DNA of 64,000 bases from NCBI GenBank assembly GCA_949357655.1, contig CASHTG010000015.1, positions 3,224,001-3,288,000 on the forward strand, read 5' to 3'. A model generated the notes under the pieces. The model made no database searches. It was not told the origin of the DNA and was given only the letters and a program-made list of their open reading frames with translations. Below, one piece after another: positions 56,988 through 64,000 of the stretch; position 1 is the stretch's first letter, and the number at the start of each line of letters is the position of its first letter. The position numbers and the translations under genes were made by a program. The DNA comes from Parascedosporium putredinis. Its lineage: Eukaryota; Ascomycota; Sordariomycetes; Microascales; Microascaceae.

Positions 56988-59608
56988 ATGTCGGCCCAAT
57001 CTCTGGACCCGCTCTCCGGAGTCGCTAGCAAAAACACAAGAGCTCTTTTTCGAGTCGTCATCCTTTGTCTCATCGCTGGTGCCGCCATCTCCAGTCGTCT
57101 TTTTCCGTCATTCGTGAGTTCACCTTGCCAATGCACCCGCACCTTTTCCTCTGGCATTTCAATCTCTTCACAGGCAGAAATTTATTGAGAGCTGCTCCAC
57201 CGAGTCTTCAAATGGCGTTGGGCTATCCATTGACTAACAATCTCCGCGTCTAGGTTTCGAAAGTATCATCCATGAATGTTAGTATCCCTTTCCATTTGAC
57301 GCAGACTCGAGCGACTCGTCAACCTTCATAGCCCACCCCTCGCTAACCTGCCCTCGCCTACAGTCGATCCTTGGTTCAATTTCCGAGCGACAAAATATCT
57401 CGTTGCCAATGGCTTCAATCAGTTCTGGGATTGGTTCGATGATCGGACCTGGCATCCTCTCGGTCGGGTTACCGGAGGCACTCTCTACCCAGGACTGATG
57501 GTGACCAGCGGCATCATCTACCACACCCTCCGTGCCCTCACTGTCCCCGTCGATATCCGAAATATTTGTGTGCTTCTTGCCCCGGATTCTCGGGCTTGAC
57601 AGCCGTTGCCGCCTATCTGCTCACCAACGAGATGACAACCTCCCCATCCGCTGGTCTCTTGGCGGCCCTGTTCATGGGTATCGCTCCCGGATACATCTCG
57701 CGTTCCGTTGCCGGAAGCTACGATAACGAAGCCATTGCTATTTTCCTTCTTGTCTATACCTTCTACCTCTGGATCAAGGCCCTCAAGCTCGGTTCCATGT
57801 TCTGGGGTGCCCTCTGCGCTCTGTTTTATGGTTACATGGTTGCCTCGTGGGGTGGCTATGCCTTCATCACCTGCTTGCTGCCTCTCCATGCGTTTGTTCT
57901 CATCATCATGGGCCGTTACAGCTCTAGGCTATACGTGAGCTACACCACTTGGTATGCCCTCGGCACTCTGGCCAGCATGCAGATCCCCTTCGTTGGCTTC
58001 AACCCTGTGAAGACCAGCGAGCACATGCCTGCCCTCGGTAAGTTTCATCTCTCCAACACCACCCCCGGCGCTCGCGTCCCGTGCTCCTAACATTGTGCAG
58101 GTGTCTTTGGCCTCGTCCAGCTTCTCGGATTTGTCCAGTACGTGCGGTCTTCCATCAGCAGCCGACAGTTCCAGTCCTTCCTGTGGGCTTTCGTCGCCGG
58201 CGTCACCGTTCTCGGTGCCGGTTCCATTGTCCTGCTCACCTCTCTCGGCTACATTGCGCCCTGGAGCGGCCGATTCTACTCTCTCTGGGATACCGGTTAC
58301 GCCAAGATCCACATCCCCATTATTGCCTCAGTTTCCGAGCATCAGCCCACCGCCTGGCCTGCTTTCTTCTTCGACCTCAACTTCCTCATTTGGTTGTTCC
58401 CCGCCGGCGTTTACCTCTGCTTCGACAAGCTTATGGATGAGCACGTTTTCATCATTGTTTATGCGCTCTTTGGCAGCTACTTCTCTGGTGTCATGGTCCG
58501 TCTGATGTTGACCTTGACCCCCGTTGTCTGCGTTGCCGCGGCTATTGCCCTGTCTCGAATTATCGATACCTTTGTCGACGTCGCCTCTCCTAACCCCGCC
58601 AACTACGCAGCCCAAGAAGAAGGTACCGATGGCGGTGCGGCAAAGAAGGCCAAGTCAAGCAGCTTGAGGTCTACGAGCAAGCCTTACGTCGGCATCTTCT
58701 CGGTTGTGTCCAAGCTTGCCATGATTGGTTTGACCCTCACCTACCTGGTCGTCTTTGTTCTTCACTGCACTTGGGTTACCTCCAATGCGTACTCGTCCCC
58801 GTCCGTTGTTCTCGCCAGTCGCATGCCTGATGGCTCGCAGCACATCATTGATGATTACCGTGAAGCCTACCAGTGGTTGCGACAGAACACCAAGGAGGAC
58901 GCCAAAATCATGTCGTGGTGGGATTATGGTTATCAGATTGGCGGAATGGCCGATCGCCCCACCCTTGTTGACAACAACACGTGGAACAACACCCATATTG
59001 CCACAGTCGGCAAGGCAATGGCTTCCCGCGAGGAGGTCAGCTACCCCATTATGCGCCAGCATGAGGTTGACTACGTGCTTGTTGTCTTTGGCGGTCTTCT
59101 GGGCTACTCTGGCGATGATATCAACAAGTTCCTCTGGATGGTCCGCATTGCGGAGGGCATCTGGCCTGACGAGGTTCAGGAGCGTGCCTTCTTTACACCC
59201 CGAGGCGAGTACAAGGTTGATGACGGCGCTACTGATACCATGAAGAACAGCTTGATGTAAGTCTTTTTGATCCATCCCAGGTTGCCCGAGATGTTGGCAC
59301 ATCATACCTTGTCCAGATGACTAATACACACCAACAGGTACAAGTTGTCTTATTACAACTACCACACCCTGTTCCCTCCTGGTCAGGCCATGGACCGCGT
59401 CCGAGGCTCCCGGTTGCCAGACAAGGGTCCCGTTCTCGACAGCCTCGAGGAGGCTTTCACCAGCGAAAACTGGATCATCCGCATTTACAAGGTCAAGGAT
59501 CTCGATAACCTCGGCCGAGACCATGGATCTGCGGCTGCGTTTGAGAGGGGTCAGAAGAAGAAGAAGGCAAGCAAGAAGCGGGCCCAGCGTGTCCTTCGTG
59601 TTGACTAA
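56988..59608 (+). CDS. STT3: STT3, catalytic subunit of oligosaccharyltransferase
   Basis: ER membrane enzyme that transfers the lipid-linked oligosaccharide to Asn-X-Ser/Thr. Exons 56988-57113, 57254-57277, 57364-58037, 58101-59256 and 59338-59608. The N-terminus has the first membrane helix (VVILCLIAGAAISSRLF), then the first-loop acidic motif FESIIHEFDPWFNFRATKYL at about residues 44-63. Many hydrophobic helices follow. The catalytic signature is MSWWDYGYQIGGMADRP, with WWDYG near residue 548, followed by DNNTWNNTHIATVG. The C-terminus is lysine-rich (RGQKKKKASKKRAQRV). Two contractions break the frame: T5 at 57100-57104 (T6 gives RLFSVI and puts intron 1 in phase with RFESII) and CCCC at 57580-57583 (C5 gives LLAPGFSGLTA). 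With both added the CDS is 2253 bases, 750 residues. Confidence 0.95.
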
Positions 59609-59863
59609 AATCCTCTCGAACACCATCTGAACTTTGAGAGAGGTTCTCCTTTAACAAAAGCTATGGATGGAATCGGACCCCACATACACACACACACAAG
59701 TTTACATTTCAAGTCTCCTTTTTCTTTTCCTCTTCCCTTCCCCATCATGTCTGCTACTCAAACTTTTTTTGCTTCTTAGAGTAAAGGGATTGGCAAGAAT
59801 GTAGACAAAGGAAAATGGGGGTCAGATACCACAACTGTACATGTATCAACGAAACAATGGTTC

Positions 59864-59869
59864 AATAAA
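59864..59869 (+). terminator. AATAAA poly(A) signal, STT3
   Basis: Exact AATAAA 256 bases after the STT3 stop codon, followed by a T-rich stretch. Position and context fit the 3' end of the STT3 transcript. Confidence 0.5.
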
Positions 59870-60200
59870 GTTCTTTTTTATGATGAGGCTCAAGGCCCCT
59901 TGACTATCACGATTACTCCTTGTTTCTCTCTCAGTTTTCTCTACTTCAGATCCTTACCCTTGTCCTGCTAGCCTGAAGTAGGATAAGCTCTGATACCTAA
60001 GTTGATGTTGATGTGATGAGAGTATCTCCCTCAATGGAAGCTCGCCTGAGCTGCCTCAGACCTTGCCTTGACAATCACAGGACGCCAAACCTCGCTCTAG
60101 GCTATCGCCAACAAGATCTTGGCGTCACCCTCAGAAGGCATGATAGATGCTGCGCATGAGGAGACCATGCCTCCTCCCTCAGTTACCAAGGCATGCCTTT

Positions 60201-60390
60201 CCTAATCACACCCAGTTTCCATCTCCACTCCTCTTTCTTTCTCCTCAACTACCTTCTTCTTCTATTTTCATTTCCCCTTCCCTTTGCTTTCCCATTTCCC
60301 CAACCTTCATCTCCTCATCTCTTTTATCACCCTTCATCACCACACCCTACCCTTCTTCACCTTCTATCTCCCTCAGTTTATCATTGACAA
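60201..60390 (+). promoter_or_regulatory. CT-rich tract upstream of the CxxC-knuckle gene
   Basis: About 190 bases of nearly pure C/T on the sense strand, about 520 bases before the start codon. Such tracts commonly mark fungal core promoters or transcription start regions. The open frames across it are artefacts of composition. Confidence 0.45.
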
Positions 60391-60908
60391 TTATCTCGGG
60401 CCCTCTTGTCTTAAAGAGGGCTCGGCTACTCCTTGTTTACCCTTTTCACCCCTCGCTTTATCCCTTGAGCCTCGACTCTTGCTGTATTCGTGCGGCTACC
60501 GAGAGACGCGCCTCTTATCTATACTTTGCCCATTCCTCTACCACCACCACGCGGCATCTCGTTTAGTTTTGCCAGCAGCATCAGCCATAAAGGCATACTT
60601 CCGACCATATTGCTAGCAAGATTCGAGAATTCGCGGATCTCAAAGGTGAGACCTTCCTAGCTGTCTCCTTGACACCACAATCAAGTCCCAAAGTACTCAA
60701 CATTAAAGGATGTGGAACTTCGCTGACCAGACCAAGGAGGGACGCGTACGTGTTCACCCATTACTTCATTGATTATCTACCAAGATTCAATACCAGTTTA
60801 CCCAGTAAATTATCTTGGTTTGCTCGTAATGCTACTAGCTTAAAGCTACGACTCTGAAATTCTCACGAGACCAACTTATTCTTTTCGCCTTCGACCCGGT
60901 CCGCGAAA

Positions 60909-63900
60909 ATGTCTCGTTCAGCAAAGAAACGACGAGACATTGAAGAGGCCTTGACAGAGAGGTCAGTATCATTCCCGTTTGCCTAGTCCTAGTTCGCCTA
61001 GACCCTCATATGCGTCTGGGTTCACGAGGAATCGTGGGCATCGTCCTACGGCCTGACGCTAGCTGCCCTCCTTCGTTGGCATCGCTCGTGTCTGTCGTCA
61101 GATAAAAGTTGCTAACTGCATGGCCACGATAGATGCCCAGCCTCGCATCCTACTAAAGCAATAGCCCCGACTACAGAGAGGAGGGTTTCGTCTTGGAAGC
61201 GCCTGCTTCGAAAAGTCACTCCTGGAGGTCAGAAGGCTGTTGAAAATATTCCAGAAGGAGGAGAGAACGACTATGAATTTGGACAAGATGCCGAAAATAT
61301 CCATCCCCGCTCTCAAGGGCGTAGTCTAAGAGGGTATCGTGACCCAGGATTTGGTGCTTCCTGTGTTCCTGCTCCAACTGTAAGTTGTCTCGGCGTCTCG
61401 TATCCCACACACACACACACACAGTCGAGAAATTACTCACTCTTTAACTGAATCTTTTTCTTAGGAAACCCCCAAGATTCCTAATAAAAGGGCCAATCTA
61501 TCAAGTTAGACATGCCTCCATCCATCTTGAAAAAGACCACCAGTCACAATTGGCAAATTGGTGACGACCTAGACGGATATTCAAGCGAAGGTTCCTACTT
61601 CGACGACAATAGGCGGAAGCATCCCCTTCCTCTGGTCCTTGGACTCCCGTCCCAAAGGCCAACGGGGCTCGGGGGCTACAGGGCCGGGACTTCAGCGGGA
61701 AGCAGCTGACTGAGGACTCGGAGCGGACCCCCGTGCTAGAGCCGTGTCGTACGCATCGCCCTTTATTGTCCGCTCGCCAAAGGACAGCCACACACCACGA
61801 AGTGGGGGCAGCTACCGATACCACGAACAAAGCTCCGGCCGACGACTTCTCACGCAACAGAGCAGCCAAGCCCTTGGTGGAATGGAACGAGGAACGCATG
61901 TCTGTTCGGGGTGCGACTGCGTCCGCTCTTCCCGTTTCCATCAGCTCCATGGCGGCACGCATCGCCGCAACTTTTGTACTAATTGCCGGACCAAGCGTCT
62001 CATCGGGTCCCTCGAAGCCCCAGGGGCCAGATTTGAACAATTTTGCTTCCATTGCGGACAAGTTCGCACCAAGGAGCTGCTCAAGTACCGGCCTGAAGCC
62101 CAGTATAAGCCTATTCCGAATTTCTGCGAGGAATGTACCGTCTACGCCAAGGCACGACAGGCTGCCGGCGACGATGATTTTGACGTGAGTCCTTCTATTT
62201 CCTCCTAGTGGCCGAGCCCTCAGATTGTCCATGACACACTCTAACGCTTCAATCTAGTTCATCACCTCCTCGTGCGTTTCCTTCGAGTCCAACAATCCTG
62301 TTGGACCAGCGCCTCTCGGAGTCTTGTTCGAGGAAGACTTTTCGCCGAGTCAGTCGATGGAGAGGGCACTCTTCAGGTGTATCAGAGCCTCTTCACCGCG
62401 GGAGTAAAGTCCGTAGGCAAGACTCTTGAGGCCAAGACCACAGCATCCTCCAAGCCCAAAAGTGTCGGTGCCCAGCCTTCCAAGCCCGCCATTTCGAAAA
62501 CCAAGGGCAACTATAAAGCACCCACTGTTGAGGATGAAGCCAGTACCCCCTTCCATCGGCGCCTCTCCAGAACACCAAGTCCCGTAAGCAAGAGATCAAA
62601 GTGAGTTCCAAGCCTGCAAGCAGGAACGCTCGTTCCTCCAGCAGCAGCCACGGCCGCAGCCGCCCGTACCACGGTGAAGACGACGGATATGACTCCGATT
62701 CGTCATCTGATTCTTCAGTCCAAAGCCAGGCCACTCTAAAAGGGAGCCGAAGCAAAACCTACAAAGCCAAGAAAGTAGGGGAATGCGGGTGACTTCGCAT
62801 ACCAAGCATCATAAGTATCACTCTTCTTCAAGAGAAAAGTCATCTCGAAGGGCGCCTTCATACCAAAAGGCCTACTTCTCTTTCTCGGGTCGAGTTTCCC
62901 CTGGGGGAACCGCGAAGCGGTCCCGGGATCCCGCGCACAAGCCTGATAAAAGAAGTCTCCTCGGGCGGACCGGCAGAGCACAAGTGCCCGTGTTCGTACG
63001 ACTACCAAGTCCCATAAAACGCGTCCTAAGCAAGGGGGCCTACGAAATTCACCTCGAGGCGACGTCAAGGGCTCCAGAATCGTATCGGGTAGCAGCGGCT
63101 CGCGTGTTCGCTTCGACTCGCCGGACTCTTCAGACTCTTCGGATTATTCTGAAAGTGATTCTGAGGGTGATCCCGATGATGATCCTGAGAGATATTATTT
63201 TGAGAGATATTATTCTGAGAGTGATTCCGAGAGTGATTCTGAGGGTGATCCTGAGGGTGATCCCAATAACGACCCTAACGGAGATTCTGAGAGTGATTCT
63301 GAGAGTGATTCTGAGAGCGATGATGAGAGCGATGATGAGAGTGCCTCTGATTCTGGCTCGAGCTCTGGTTCCAGCTCCGACGAGGAAACTCCTGGGGAGG
63401 CGAACCGTGATCAACTCGCTTTTGAGAACTCCAACGTACCAGCCCCTGTTCCTTCAGGCCAATTCTTTGCCACGCACCAAGCTCAAGGCAACAGTGGCAA
63501 TGCGGCCGGTGGATTTGAAGCTCCAAGACCCCGCGTATTCTCCACCGGCACCTTTGGAGGCGAGTACCCAGATGAATCCTCTTCTAGAATGCCCACGTAC
63601 GGTGATGGCTTCCTGGAGGCGGCATGCCTAGAGGTGATGTACCTTATGGCACCATCCTCACAACGCCGTTCCGGGAGGTGGCGTATATGGGGGCGGCGTT
63701 CCCCGCTATGTTCCCTATGCCTACGGTCCCGTACCGCACGTCCTATATCCTCCTGATCCCGCACACTACAGCCATGCGGGTCCTCAATTCGATGCATCTT
63801 TCGGGCAACCGGCGTTCGCCTTCCATCCCGGCATGGCGCATGGCTACGCACAAGGACAGGCCCAGCCCCAGCCCCAGCCCCAGCCCCAGTATTCCCGTTC

Positions 63901-64000
63901 CCGTTCCCCTTCGCCTCCTCCGCAGAGGCCTCGCACCAACCCTTCTGTGTACGGAGACCTGAATGACGCCAACGGCACTTTCCCAGACCACTGGGAGTCG
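60909..64000 (+). CDS. Four-CxxC zinc-knuckle protein with acidic Ser-Asp repeat tail (partial, frame breaks)
   Basis: Exons 60909-60961, 61133-61379, 61465-62184 and 62258 onward, open at the right edge. The N-terminus is basic (MSRSAKKRRRDIEEALTER). The zinc region in exon 3 reads THVCSGCDCVRSSRFHQL, NFCTNCRTKRLIGS, FEQFCFHCGQVRTKELL, PIPNFCEECTVYAKARQA: four CxxC pairs, the first and third each followed by V-R-[ST], suggesting two similar two-zinc halves. Exon 4 is disordered: Ser/Lys-rich, then the acidic repeats SESDSESDSEGDP (63141-63360), then Gly/Pro/Tyr/Gln-rich with a PQ repeat. Breaks are visible between 61465 and 61512, near 61610-61620, at C5 61723-61727, and several times after 62300. 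I do not recognise a named family. A nuclear nucleic-acid-binding role is plausible only. Confidence 0.6.
61406..61423 (+). repeat. (CA)9 microsatellite in an intron
   Basis: Nine CA units inside intron 2 of the CxxC-knuckle gene (61380-61464). No effect on the splice signals is visible. Confidence 0.75.
63141..63360 (+). repeat. In-frame GA(T/G)-TCT/AGT acidic repeat
   Basis: Imperfect tandem units GAGAGTGATTCT and variants (GAGGGTGATCCT, GAGAGCGATGAT) encode Glu/Ser/Asp/Gly-Asp-Pro repeats. The two other plus-strand frames are also open over much of it, so read the acidic frame, which continues into QLAFENSNVPAPVPSGQF. Confidence 0.75.
63859..63889 (+). repeat. CCCCAG hexanucleotide repeat (Pro-Gln)
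   Basis: About five CCCCAG units, encoding alternating Pro-Gln in the frame that continues to YSRSRSPSPPPQRPR. Confidence 0.75.

Larger units (their letters stand above)
59609..60908. other. 3' region of STT3 and leader of the next gene
   Basis: 1.3 kb with no gene seen. STT3 3' UTR features come first (a CA repeat at 59682-59698, AATAAA at 59864-59869). Then comes a long pyrimidine tract on the plus strand (60201-60390), typical of a fungal promoter or leader for the gene starting at 60909. Confidence 0.5.

Noticed and set aside
3342..64000. Programmed frameshifting or mass pseudogenisation as the cause of the frame breaks
   Set aside because: Essential genes such as STT3 and the dynein chain are hit, breaks occur up to four per gene, no slippery heptamer is shared, and nearly all are losses within short runs.

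Overview
The window is nuclear DNA of a filamentous ascomycete (Pezizomycotina, probably a Sordariomycete; the class is inference). Genes are split by short introns of about 50 to 150 bases, mostly with GTRNGT-type donors, CTAAC-like branch sites and AG acceptors. The protein set is that of a mould: a TVP23 Golgi protein, STT3, a fungal Pef1 with an N-terminal MAYNRPYNPDELPR start, a fungal DUF726 hydrolase and a cytoplasmic dynein intermediate chain. I see no bacterial operons, no rRNA or tRNA, no CRISPR array and no intact transposon.

Layout, left to right. Bases 1-8234: a membrane-anchored polysaccharide deacetylase (+), acylphosphatase (-), a Tls1/C9orf78-type spliceosome-associated protein (+), and a zinc-finger protein with a C-terminal cysteine-rich RING-like domain (-). 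Next comes an 8.5 kb stretch with no recognisable gene. Bases 16705-25976: a metallo-beta-lactamase-fold protein (+), the penta-EF-hand protein Pef1 (-), a ChaC-type gamma-glutamylcyclotransferase (+) and a small glycine-rich RRM protein (-). A 7.5 kb non-genic stretch follows. Bases 33481-41402: a large uncharacterised basic/disordered protein (+), a CitE/HpcH-family lyase (-), TVP23 (+) and a single-pass membrane protein (-). After 5.1 kb without a recognised gene, bases 46517-64000 carry a DUF726 hydrolase (-), the dynein intermediate chain (-), F1Fo-ATP synthase subunit e (-), STT3 (+) and the first 3 kb of a gene with four CxxC knuckles and an acidic Ser-Asp repeat region (+), which runs off the right edge.

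Most of these are ordinary housekeeping genes that work in separate pathways: N-glycosylation, respiration, retrograde transport, glutathione turnover, splicing and Golgi traffic. They do not form a cluster with one job. Neighbours are mainly convergent or divergent pairs.

The strongest pattern is not a gene. Thirteen of seventeen genes cannot be read in one frame after splicing. In nearly every placed case the break sits in a short homopolymer, almost always C or G, that is one or two bases too short for the conserved protein. When I add those bases, the summed exon length becomes a multiple of three in each of the twelve broken genes whose total can be tested. This looks like systematic homopolymer contraction in the assembly rather than pseudogenisation. 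It explains why single-frame ORFs look fragmented, and every gene model below should be read with it in mind.
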